NCBI RefSeq assembly: GCF_028554725.1
Contig: NC_071671.1
Coordinates: 15,375,501-15,439,500 of the forward strand
Source of the DNA: Zeugodacus cucurbitae
Lineage: Eukaryota > Arthropoda > Insecta > Diptera > Tephritidae
DNA length: 64,000 nt
Reading direction: 5' to 3'
The notes beneath the pieces were generated by a model, which made no database searches, had not been told where the DNA came from, and saw only the letters and a list, made by a program, of their open reading frames with translations. Below are positions 51,397 through 60,675 of this stretch, piece by piece (the stretch's first letter is position 1; the number at the start of each line of letters is the position of its first letter). The position numbers were made by a program, and so were the translations under genes.

Positions 51397-52292
51397 TAAT
51401 ACATGCATACGTATGTAAGCAAATATTGAAGTATTACTACTTACTAGTTCCTGTTTTTCATTTCAGCTTTTTTACTCTTTATTCGTTGCTAAGCTTTGGC
51501 TTTGTCAAAGCGTGTGCCACCATCAATATCAACCCTGATCTTCTTGCCTCATTCTACGACTGCTCGCCCTGTAGAGTGTGGTGAATCACTGCAGTTTCCT
51601 AACGCGTTCATCCATTTCGATGGCCTGCTCATACTATTTATATGTATTTATGGATTCCGGTTCCCCGCAGACTGGAGTTAGAATGATGTCTTCAGACTAG
51701 GAAGCTTCTGGCTTCAATACACATTTTCTTCGTCCATATTTCCCCAAACGGAATTGTGTATTCGGGTTGTTGCCGTTGACGATGTCTATAACATTGTTGG
51801 AAAAATCTGAGCCGAGAGTATTCAGTTTTTCTGGTTGCCAACTTGTTTCATTAATTTTCTACTGCTTCACTTTGACAATTTGTCATATGAGTATTAATTT
51901 TCTTTAGAGATGAGCAATCAAGTGGATGGCAGTGCATTCATAAGTCAATCCTGGAAGTTACTAAAGATATGCAATTTTAATCACTGTTTTGCATAAAATA
52001 TTATATTGAATTAAATATTTGCAAGGACTTTATTATTATGTTACTAATTTCAGAACTCACCGATACATACAGCCCTATTCTATGCACTTGACAAAATAAC
52101 ACAAAAATTGAAAATTGTTTCAGCTTTTCCCCACACGTGAGCGAAACAAAATAATGTAAACAGAAACAACTGATTTCTGTCAAATTATATGGATTTGAAT
52201 TTAAATTTTTTTTGAATTATTCTATAAAATACGTTTTCGAATGCATTTCAATATTTGTTGCAAAATAGTTAATAATTTAAATTCAATTTCAG
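51397..52292. other. DNA between the two mariner copies; no gene recognised in this part
   Basis: A short open stretch at 51496-51681 and a second at about 51715-51805 look only faintly protein-like and match nothing I know. The rest is AT-rich. Confidence 0.35.
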
Positions 52293-52577
52293 AATAAATC
52301 ATTTGCTCTTGGTCTAGACGTGCAGTTTCTCAGAGTCGCAAATATACCTTGCTCCGAATATGGCCCTATTTTTCATGCAAAAGATCGTTATTTGGATGAG
52401 TGTTTGTTTTAACCGAGCCTTCTTCATTGTGGCTTCGTTGATAAGTTTGGTTTGATTGGCCGATTGACCGGTTATCAGCCTATATATCCGATTCTGATGT
52501 CGAGATATCGACTGAAGCCTCCCGGACCTGATGCAAAGTATTTGGTATGGTTTTACAACTCCATTTACTCTATATAG
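52293..52577 (+). pseudogene. unrecognised protein-like exon relic with one in-frame TAA
   Basis: A single frame of 94 codons reads like real protein on both sides of one stop (TAA 52410-52412): VANIPCSEYGPIFHAKDRYL before it and LIGRLTGYQPIYPI and MSRYRLKPPGPDAKYL after it. It follows a pyrimidine-rich stretch ending TTTCAG at 52292, a fair splice acceptor in frame with it. A donor GTATGG at 52545 would end the exon in phase. I do not recognise the family. It could be an exon of a decayed host gene, a relic inside an unknown mobile element, or a real exon with a sequencing error. Confidence 0.35.
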
Positions 52578-52702
52578 ATGATAAGGTTATACCGCGCTTA
52601 AATGAGGTTGATTGATAATCGGATGGCAGATGCTATTCGCTTTTCCATCCCAGATTCCCCAGGCTTTTGCTCCTCCGCAAAGCCATAGAATGCTACATAA
52701 TA

Positions 52703-53648
52703 AAGGGTGATTTTTTAAGAGCTTGATAACTTTTTTTAAAAAAAAAAACGCATAAAATTTGCAAAATCTCATCGGTTCTTTATTTGAAACGTTAGATTGG
52801 TTCATGACATTTACTTTTTGAAGATAATTTCATTTAAATGTTGACCGCGGCTGCGTCTTAGGTGGTCCATTCGGAAAGTCCAATTTTGGGCAACTTTTTC
52901 GAGCATTTCGGCCGGAATAGCCCGAATTTCTTCGGAAATGTTGTCTTCCAAAGCTGGAATAGTTGCTGGCTTATTTCTGTAGACTTTAGACTTGACGTAG
53001 CCCCACAAAAAATAGTCTAAAGGCGTTAAATCGCATGATCTTGGTGGCCAACTTACGGGTCCATTTCTTGAGATGAATTGTTCTCCGAAGTTTTCCCTCA
53101 AAATGGCCATAGAATCGCGAGCTGTGTGGCATGTAGCGCCATCTTGTTGAAACCACATGTCAACCAAGTTCAGTTCTTCCATTTTTGGCAACAAAAAGTT
53201 TGTTAGCATCGAACGATAGCGATCGCCATTCACCGTAACGTTGCGTCCAACAGCATCTTTGAAAAAATACGGTCCAATGATTCCACCAGCGTACAAACCA
53301 CACCAAACAGTGCATTTTTCGGGATGCATGGGCAGTTCTTGAACGGCTTCTGGTTGCTCTTCACCCCAAATGCGGCAATTTTGCTTATTTACGTAGCCAT
53401 TCAACCAGAAATGAGCCTCATCGCTGAACAAAATTTGTCGATAAAAAAGCGGATTTTCACATTTCGAACCGAACACTGATTTTGGTAATAAAATTCAATG
53501 ATTTGCAAGCGTTGCTCGTTAGTAAGTCTATTCATGATGAAATGTCAAAGCATACTGAGCATCTTTCTCTTTGACACCATGTCTGAAATCCCACGTGATC
53601 TGTCAAATACTAATGCATGAAAATCCTAACCTCAAAAAAATCACCCGT
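52703..53648 (-). mobile_element. DD41D mariner (rosa-like) copy 2, 946 bp, lacking 361 bp of the transposase N-terminal half
   Basis: Same termini and TA flanks (52701-52702, 53649-53650) and the same direction as copy 1, with nearly identical sequence where both are present. The stretch corresponding to 50844-51204 of copy 1 is missing. The remaining frame on the minus strand (53476 to 52811) therefore lacks the DNA-binding half but keeps all three catalytic acids and the family's natural C-terminal end (RRSRGQHLNEIIFKK, stop). Adding each copy's missing length to its own size gives about 1306 bp in both cases, the size expected for the undeleted element. Confidence 0.92.
52811..53476 (-). 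pseudogene. N-terminally deleted mariner transposase (221 codons)
   Basis: The frame keeps FSDEAHFW, QQDGATCH and TPLDYFLWG with the 41-residue spacing. The apparent start (MFGSKCENP) is created by the 361-bp deletion, which also puts the real start codon (near 53535) in a different frame. Without the helix-turn-helix region the product could not bind the terminal repeats. Confidence 0.85.
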
Positions 53649-53650
53649 TA

Positions 53651-53956
53651 TAATACATCTACATATGTACATATGTCCCTTATACTATATTTAAAAATAT
53701 TTGGAATGCAATTTTGATTTAGTTGGTTGTTATGTTTAGCTTCAGAAAAGTTCCTAGGGAACTACGAAATCGGCAAAAATTTGCTAAGCTGTAATCGCAT
53801 GCAATATATAGAAAACAATTTCCTCAAAGTTACCCTCATTATCATTTTTTATACAAAAAAGGGAAAAATAAACTTCTTAATATAAGAACGTCTCAATAAC
53901 GCGAGCCATCAACATGTTCATATTTTTCTTCTTTGTATAAAAATAACGACAAAAGT
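53651..53956. other. AT-rich spacer
   Basis: About 300 bp between mariner copy 2 and the non-LTR insertion; nothing recognised. Confidence 0.5.
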
Positions 53957-53970
53957 AAAATATCTCCATT
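53957..53970. repeat. target-site duplication, left (copy D)
   Basis: The 14-mer AAAATATCTCCATT is repeated exactly at 55738-55751. Confidence 0.85.
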
Positions 53971-55737
53971 GTGATTGGCGTTGCAACCGTTTAGCCGGTT
54001 ATAGCCGAATCGACGATAGTGCGCCACCTCTCTCTCTCCTTCGCAGATCGGCGCCAGTTGGAGATCCCAAGCTTAACCAGGTCGCTCTCCACCTGGTCCC
54101 TCCAACGGAGTGGAGGCCTTCCCCTTCCTCGGCTTCCTCCGGCGGGTACTGCATCGAACACTTTCAGTGCTGGAGTGTTTTCGTCCATTCGGACAACATG
54201 ACCTAGCCAGCGTAGCCTCTGTCTTTTTATTCGCTGAACTATGTCAATGTCGTCGTATAACTCGTACAGCTCATCGTTCCATCGTCTGCGGTATTCGCCG
54301 TTGCTAATGTTTTGAGGACCATAAATCTTGCGCAAAATTTTCCTCTCGAAAACTCCTAGTGTCGTCTCATCTGATGTTGACATCGTCCAAGCTTCTGCAC
54401 CGTAGAGCAGGACGGGAATGATAAGCGACTTGTAGAGCTTGATTTTGGTTCGTCGAGAGAGGACTTTACTGTTCAATTGCCTACTCAGTCCAAAGTAGCA
54501 CCTGTTGGCAAGAGTTATTCTGCGCTGGATTTCGAGGCTGACATTGTTCGTGTTGTTGATGCTGGTTCCCAGGTATACGAAATTATCTACGACCTCGAAG
54601 TTATGACTGTCAACAGTGACGTGGGAGCCAAGACGCGAATGCGCCGACTGTTTGCTTGATGACAGGAGATATTTCGTCTTGTCCTCATTCACCTCCAGAC
54701 CCATTCGCTTCGCCTCCTTATCCATGCGGGAAAAAGCAGAACAAACGGCGCGGTTGTTGCTTCCGATGATATTAATATCATCGGCGTACGCCAGGAGCTG
54801 TACACTCTTGTAGAAGATTGTACCTTCTCGGTTTAGCTCTGCAGCTCTTATAATTTTTTCCAGCATCAGGTTAAAGAAGTCGCACGATAGTGAGTCACCT
54901 TGTCTGAAACCTCGTTTGGTATCGAACGGCTCGGAGAGGTCCTTCCCAATCATGACGGAGCTTTTGGTGTTGCTCAGCGTCAATTTACACAGCCGTATTA
55001 GTTTTGCGGGGATACCAAATTCAGACATCGCGGCGTAAAGGCAGCTCCTTTTCGTGCTGTCGAAAGCAGCTTTAAAATCGACAAAAAGGTGGTGTGTGTC
55101 GATCCTCTTTTCACGGGTCTTCTCCAAAATTTGGCGCATGGTGAATATCTGGTCAGTTGTCGATTTTCCAGGTCTAAAGCCACACTGATAAGGTCCAATC
55201 AGTTTGTTGACGGTGGGCTTTAGTCTTTCACACAGTACGCTCGATAGAACCTTGTATGCGATATTTAGGAGGCTGATCCCACGGTAATTGGCGCAGATTG
55301 TGGGATCTCCCTTTTTATGGATTGGGCAGAGCACACTAAGATTCCAATCGTCAGGCATGCTTTCTTCCGACCATATTCTGCAAAGAAGCTGATGCATGCA
55401 CCTTATCAGTTCTTCGCCGCCGTATTTGAATAGTTCTGCCGGTAATCTATCGGCCCCCGCTGATTTGTTGTTCTTCAAGCGGGTAATTGCTATTCGAATT
55501 TCTTCATGGTCGGGTAATGGAACATCTGTTCCATCGTCATCGATTGGGGGATCGGGTTCGCCATCTCCTGGTGTTGTACTCTCACTGCCATTCAGCAGGT
55601 CGGAGAAGTGTTCCCTCCATAATCCCAGTATGCCCTGGACATCGGTTACCAGATTACCACCTTGGTCTCTACATGAGGATGCTCCGGTCTTGAAACCTTC
55701 GTTAAGTCGCTTCATTTTTTCATAAAATTTTCGAAAA
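53971..55737 (-). mobile_element. non-LTR retrotransposon copy D (RTE-like clade, tentative), 5'-truncated, 1767 bp
   Basis: The longest of four copies in the window. It is flanked by exact 14-bp target duplications. The 5' end is truncated inside the coding frame: codons upstream of the first ATG stay open to the junction, reading FRKFYEKMKR. The endonuclease half is therefore missing. Its 3' end reads GGCTATAACCGGC then ACGCCAATCAC and lacks the AAG repeats found in copies A-C, so it belongs to a sister subfamily or lost its tail on insertion. The clade name rests on overall similarity of the reverse transcriptase and its LRWLGHV/GRP tail to RTE-type elements as I remember them. Confidence 0.9.
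53991..55715 (-). CDS. reverse transcriptase of non-LTR copy D (574 codons, N-terminal domain missing)
   Basis: Motifs in order: AGADRLPAELFKYGG, then LCPIHKKGDPTICANYRGIS (RT block 1-2), CGFRPGKSTTDQIF, VDFKAAFDS with the first catalytic aspartate, RGFRQGDSLSCDFF, AYADDINIIG with the catalytic pair, the KTKYL region, then a C-terminal domain LLYGAEAW, RRRWNDELYELY, RLRWLGHVVRMDE, GGSRGRGRPPLRW and a final WR. There is no stop or frameshift, so the copy is young, although it lacks the endonuclease needed to nick target DNA. The ATG at 55715 is only the first methionine inside a truncated frame, not a native start. Confidence 0.9.
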   Translation of the reverse strand: MKRLNEGFKTGASSCRDQGGNLVTDVQGILGLWREHFSDLLNGSESTTPGDGEPDPPIDDDGTDVPLPDHEEIRIAITRLKNNKSAGADRLPAELFKYGGEELIRCMHQLLCRIWSEESMPDDWNLSVLCPIHKKGDPTICANYRGISLLNIAYKVLSSVLCERLKPTVNKLIGPYQCGFRPGKSTTDQIFTMRQILEKTREKRIDTHHLFVDFKAAFDSTKRSCLYAAMSEFGIPAKLIRLCKLTLSNTKSSVMIGKDLSEPFDTKRGFRQGDSLSCDFFNLMLEKIIRAAELNREGTIFYKSVQLLAYADDINIIGSNNRAVCSAFSRMDKEAKRMGLEVNEDKTKYLLSSSKQSAHSRLGSHVTVDSHNFEVVDNFVYLGTSINNTNNVSLEIQRRITLANRCYFGLSRQLNSKVLSRRTKIKLYKSLIIPVLLYGAEAWTMSTSDETTLGVFERKILRKIYGPQNISNGEYRRRWNDELYELYDDIDIVQRIKRQRLRWLGHVVRMDENTPALKVFDAVPAGGSRGRGRPPLRWRDQVESDLVKLGISNWRRSAKERERWRTIVDSAITG

Positions 55738-55751
55738 AAAATATCTCCATT
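55738..55751. repeat. target-site duplication, right (copy D)
   Basis: AAAATATCTCCATT, identical to 53957-53970. Confidence 0.85.
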
Positions 55752-55867
55752 ACAACAAATTAACTTTCATAATTATCCACAACGATATATTTTTTTTGTC
55801 AAGAGCATTTTACTTTTTAACAATTTATCAAGAAAAAAACTTTTTATTTTAGACACAGAATACGAAA

Positions 55868-56145
55868 TCTATACTAATATTATAAAACTGAACAGTTTGT
55901 TTGTTTGTTTGTTTGAACGCGCTAATTTCCGAAACTACTGGTTGAACTGAATAATTCTTTTTGTGTTGGATAGTCCATTTATCGAGGAAGGCTAAAGGCT
56001 ATATGGCATCACGCTGCGATCAATAAACACAAAAGTTATATATGAAATATTAATTTCTCTTTTAATGATCTAAAAAAAAGTCCGTGAGTACCGTTTTTGT
56101 GATAACTATTTGGTCGAAATTATTTGTTGGAGTTGTATTAACATA
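55868..56145 (+). mobile_element. Helitron-like 5' end, copy 1 (3' boundary unknown)
   Basis: Begins TCTATACTAATATTATAAA after an A, followed by repeated GTTT and then GAACGCGCTAAT, ACTACTGG, TTCTTTTTGTGTTGGATAGT and GGCTATATGGCATCACGCTG. Known: arthropod Helitrons start with TC, and this word order is familiar to me as one of their common 5' ends. The same sequence, in the opposite orientation and partly diverged, occurs at 58190-58523. Similarity between the two stops just after GTTGTATTAACA near 56145. No CTRR end with hairpin was found downstream, so the element may be truncated. No Rep/helicase coding is present. Confidence 0.7.
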
Positions 56146-56928
56146 GTGCCTGATAAATTTCAAAATTTTACAAATTAGAAATTTGTTGAATTTGTAAAGT
56201 TCACAGAATAGGGCTGATAGACTCTGTCTCAAAACCTTTCTCATGAAAAACTTTTAAACTGTCTTTCTGACAAAATTCTTTATCAAAATCTATGAACCAT
56301 ACCTAAATCGAGGAAAACTTAAACTTAAAACTGCTAGGACAGACAATTTTTCTAAAGCATTATTGTTAAAATAATTAGAAGAAACTACTAAATGCAGCGG
56401 TGCATACTGAGGAAACCATAAAAGGCAACAGCTTAACTCACAAATTCATTTGCATCTTTAATGTAAATTTTGTATTGAATATTGCAATGAGTTGAATCTC
56501 TCTCATCTCACAGTCCTACTTACCCAATTATTTTTTTTGCTTCGTTATTTATTCTCATTTGGTTCTTGTTCTTACGTTCCATTTACATATTTCATACAAA
56601 TCTCATTAGTAAAAACTTTACCGAAAGTAAGTCAAACAGAAATTCTCTACCTTCCATATAGGAATCTCCTGCGATGCGTTTTCACAACAATGATGAAGAT
56701 TTTCAATATCAAAACCATTTCATTTGCTATAAACTCGAATTTACTTTCCAATTGACTTTTCATTTCAGTTATAATGAGATTTCACATTTTCTGTCGTTCT
56801 CTATGCCGTTTACCTCATTAAGCTTGAAGAAAAGTAAAAGCTCAACAGCCGTGGAGATTATTTATGTCATGCGTCAAGCAACTAGCCGCTTTGCATAAGT
56901 TTTATAAACAACTAATCTCTAATCACAC
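56146..56928. other. AT-rich DNA; may include the rest of the Helitron-like copy
   Basis: No coding frame recognised. The 56492-56755 frame is hydrophobic and low in complexity, without a domain. Confidence 0.4.
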
Positions 56929-57503
56929 TTTTTATACTCTCGCAACCTGTTGCACAGAGTATTATAGTTTTGTTCACATAACGGTTGTTTGTGTCACCAA
57001 GAAATATAAGAATTAGATATGGGGTTATACATACATAAATGATCAGGATGACGAGTGGATTTGAAATCCGGATGTCTGTCCGTTAATTTGGAACATAGGA
57101 TCCCATTAGGGAGGGGCACATTTGGTTGTACATTTTTTGAAAAGTGGGCGTGACCCCGCCCCCAAATAGGTTTTTTGTATATAACTCGCAAACCAACAAA
57201 GCTATATAAACCAACCGTTTAGTTTAGCCATTTCCTTATACAGTCCAAAAATGAAATAAGAAATGGCAGAAGGAAGGTGCACTGATATTTTTTTACAAAA
57301 TGGAAAATGGGCGTGGAGTCGCCCACTTATGGTTCAAAAACCATATCTCAAGAACTATTCGATCGATTTCAATGAAACTCGGTATATAACACTTTCTTGA
57401 CACCCTGATGACACGGGTGGAATATGGGCGAAATCGGTTCACAACTACGTCTATTTCCCATATAACTCAATTTTGAAATCTTTTGATTCGTTCACTTTAT
57501 AAT

Positions 57504-58523
57504 ACCATTGTCTTTCTCTCTGATTTTGAAGGCGTTCGGAACGCACAGAGTTCGACTCCCTATTGTGAGCTTGTATATTTCTAATATTTTGTTCTTCAAG
57601 CCCCTACACACGCAAGCAGCTACGAGCACTCGTTACTCGACTCTCTTTTACGCGACTGTGAAATGAAGAGAATGACTTGCAAGACGATTTTCAGTTGTAA
57701 GTTAAGATTCTCCATCACGAAGTTTTTTTGTTGCCCTCACATGGGGACTATGTACAGAAAGTTGAGATTGTAGCAATAAATATAGCCTATGTTACACGGG
57801 GTGAATGTAGCTTTTCAATGGTGAAAGAATTTTTACAAAATGTATAAAAGAAATATATATATATATATATATATAATATCATCATAAAATATATAATAAC
57901 TGTATATAAAATATCATCATATCCAGCTAAGACCAAATATCTTCCATGTTTATCGTAATCTGACTCAGATAGACTATTACCATCATCAAAATCTAGCCCA
58001 TCTTCACTCTCCCAGAGCACTTGTCATATTTCATCTTTTTTGAAAGTCCTCGCAGAGGGTTCATCTTCTATCCCTGATACAGATTCTGTCCACTTTTCAG
58101 GTACTGGGCGGCAGTTAACAACAGGAATATAAAATATAAATTCTAGCATTTTCACAATTATACTATATTGGATAAAGAGTAATATTATTATGTTAATACA
58201 ACTCTAACAAATAATTTCGACCAAATAAGTTATCACAAAAACGGTACTCACGGACTTTTTCTTAGATCATTAAAAGATAAATAACTCTTTCATACATAAC
58301 TTTTGTTTATCTTGAACCGCTTTCGCAGCGCAAGGAACGGAAACTCTCAAAGATAAATAATTTTCCCGTTTTTTATACATTTACCTATTGGTCGCAGCGT
58401 GATGCTATATAGCCTATGGACTATCCAACACAAAAAGAATTATTCAATTTGAACCAGTAGTTTCGGAGATTAGCGCGTTCAAACAAACAAACAAACTCTT
58501 CAGCTTTATAATATTAGTATAGA
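57504..58523 (-). mobile_element. Helitron-like insertion, copy 2, nested in the TATACTC repeat
   Basis: Read on the minus strand, it begins TCTATACTAATATTATAAAG at 58523 next to an A, and shares its first roughly 330 bp with the copy at 55868. The host repeat stops near CTTTATAATA at about 57503 and resumes at TATATACATTAGG at 58524, so everything between is inserted DNA. The inner part contains a possible decayed acidic frame (58150-57787, one stop near 58023), an (AT)n run at 57855-57873, and a hairpin GCGTTCGGAACGC near 57532. A canonical CTRR terminus at the left edge is not visible, so that boundary is good only to about 10 bp. Confidence 0.65.
57855..57873. repeat. (AT)n run
   Basis: About 19 bases of alternating AT inside the Helitron-like insertion. 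Confidence 0.8.
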
Positions 58524-59069
58524 TATATACATTAGGAACAAATGAAGATAGCGGAATAAAACATTACACAAATACTGTATTTGAGCTGTGACATCACTTG
58601 TGGAAAAATTGTCAAAATCGAACCATGACTTTTCAAGGCCCCTGATATCGAACATGAAGAACTCAGTGCCTTAGGGTAATTTTTTACCGAAAATATAGGT
58701 AAATCCCTCAGTTATTTTTATGTAATTCATTCCCTCTGAATTTTTTTTTTAAAACAGTTTCTATCTGTACCTGAAATGGTAAAAATCGGGTCATAACTTC
58801 CCCCAGATCCCATATACCTAATTATAAGTAATATTAAATTAAGTGAGTGTATAGTCTTCGATACATTGTATCTTGGTGGTGAAAACGAGTGAAATCGGTT
58901 TAGGAACTACCTCAGTCCCCATATACTATTTATGATGATTTTCGTTATTCTATTGAACTTTATACCCAATATATGGGTCGAATTGTGTTATCTTTATAAA
59001 ATTACATCTATAAATTGCGAGAGTATAAAATGTTCGGTTACACCCGAACTTAGCCCTTCCTTACTTGTT

Positions 59070-60295
59070 ATGTGAGCGCTTTTGATGGTCATCCGTATCA
59101 TATCTGATCTATGGCAATAAGTAAAGTCACGATAAGGTGAGCCTAAAATAGGATTAATTGAAATACGTCCGTATAAGTCACAACAAGGAAACCTGTACTG
59201 ATTTAATTTTTATTTGGTTCTGGGAATTTCTTCGAATTTTTTTATTCTTTGTTTTCTAATAAGTATTTAGTTGTTGGTTCACTCGGCTTACCAGATCTTT
59301 AAGCAAATATTATTATTTATTTCTTCATATCACTCAGGTCTTTCATATGATCTGACCGTATCTGATCTTTCTGTACCGAATATCACTACTCAGATTATCG
59401 GGAGTAAATAAAAATATATGAAAGTTGCATTTCCTTCAGAGTAAATTCCATTTCTCACTACGGGTATTTGCCCAACTTGGCTTTTGATGTAAGCATCAAC
59501 ATCAACACTCATATCCAGCGTACAAAGATTAGAGACCTGTTTTCCACCGAGAAAAGACAAATCACACAAAAACAGTTTACGGACTGAGAGCATAGCATAG
59601 TTGCATTCACCAAGTGCATTAGAGATATTATCGAGGCCAACGTCAAAATTGCGCCGGAGGAAAAATGCTGAAGTGCAGAAGTAGTGGTTGGTCACAGAAT
59701 CGTGATGCGCCGCTGATGACGCGTATACAACATGAAAACCCACTTCGACTGCTGGTGCATTGCCAACGAATTTTCGAGTTCCACCGCGGCATTGGCAGGA
59801 AGAAGCTTCGGTCATCGTGCTATCGCAGAGGGACTATCGTGTCGTCCCATGGCACTCAGTTTAGTTGCACGGATTTAAGCCGTCCAACTAAGCGTCTGAA
59901 AACTGCTGCTCTTGTTTTGCACTTATTTGCAACCACTTTATTATAATCTTTGAAACCGTAAAAAAAATTTGGAATAAAATTACTTGTAAATATATATTAT
60001 TCACAATTGAATTTTTTTTTTAGAGTAAACTAAGGAAGTTACAAGTAATTAAGTTGATTCCAAGTGGGTAACAAAACTGAGTGACATTTGCTCTAACATC
60101 TTCTCACCAGCTCAAAGAAAATAAAGATCAACTGTATTACTTTAATAACAATAATCCACTTGCTTATGACTTATAACATTCGTTGGCAGTATAGTATCTT
60201 AAATGGTTACAACACCAGTCAAAAATAAGGAGGAGAATCGGAACATGTGACACCTTTCCGTTCGAAATATTTTCTCTTTGTGTATTAAAAACTAA
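59070..60295. other. no gene recognised; one unassigned open frame
   Basis: The minus-strand frame 59815-59390 (141 codons) and the overlapping plus-strand frame 59665-59946 are the least random-looking pieces. Parts such as LGECNYAMLSVRKL and LCTLDMSVDVDAYI look protein-like, but I know no match and there is no clear start, splice site or codon support. The remainder is AT-rich. Confidence 0.3.
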
Positions 60296-60675
60296 GGGGC
60301 CATCCATAAATTACGTCACACGAATTTAAGGACTTTTTAACCTCTCCCCCCCTCCATGTCACAAATTGTCACATTTTGAACGTTACACGGCAGAAGACAA
60401 GTGTCAAGTAAACAATGGGAACGAATAGAAGTCACTGCGCCGGCGCGAAGCATGTGCGACAGTCAGTCTTGCAAACAAAAACAAGCATGCATACGCAGCG
60501 GTAAAACCACGCCACCGCCGGCAGAAGTAGCCGCGCGTGATCGGTGTGGTACAGAGCAGCCAGTCGTCTAGCACACAGGAGCGCAGCAGAGCGGGACCAG
60601 ATATTGCCGTAAATTTTGAAATGTGATGTCACAAAACTTTTGACCCCCCCTGCCCCTTGTCACACAATGTCACTT
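60296..60675. mobile_element. MITE-like DNA-transposon remnant with GGGGCCATCCATAAATTACG terminus
   Basis: GGGGCCATCCATAAATTACG followed by TCACACG and a CTCTCCCCCCCTCC tract is a DNA-transposon terminus that I recall from many insect genomes. Near 60625 a second GTGATGTCACA and CCCCCCTGCCCC block appears. The matching outer end (an inverted CGTAATTTATGG) is absent, so the right end is missing or too decayed. Between them is unusually GC-rich DNA (60430-60600). Confidence 0.5.

Larger units (their letters stand above)
56929..59069 (+). repeat. long dispersed dipteran repeat with TATACTC termini, interrupted by a Helitron
   Basis: Starts TTTTATACTCTCGCAA with a small hairpin CGCAACCTGTTGC, and contains the characteristic CACATAACGGTTGTT, TTAGATATGGGGTTATA, GGGCGTGACCCCGCCCCC, GGGCGTGGAGTCGCCCACTT and GATAGCGGAATAAAAC blocks. 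It ends at TTGCGAGAGTATAAAA, then GTTACACCCGAACTTAGCCC and TTACTTGTT. The two ends are inverted repeats of each other for about 15 bp (56931-56945 versus 59015-59029). I recall this family as abundant in tephritid intergenic DNA, but its class (DNA transposon, or tandem-like retro-repeat) is not clear to me. It has no coding capacity here. Confidence 0.75.

Noticed and set aside
54019..55725. Plus-strand frames of 60-109 codons
   Set aside because: Antisense shadows of the copy D reverse transcriptase.
57536..57565. B-box-like GTTCGACTCC
   Set aside because: No A box upstream and the flanking bases do not pair as a T arm; it lies inside the Helitron-like insertion.
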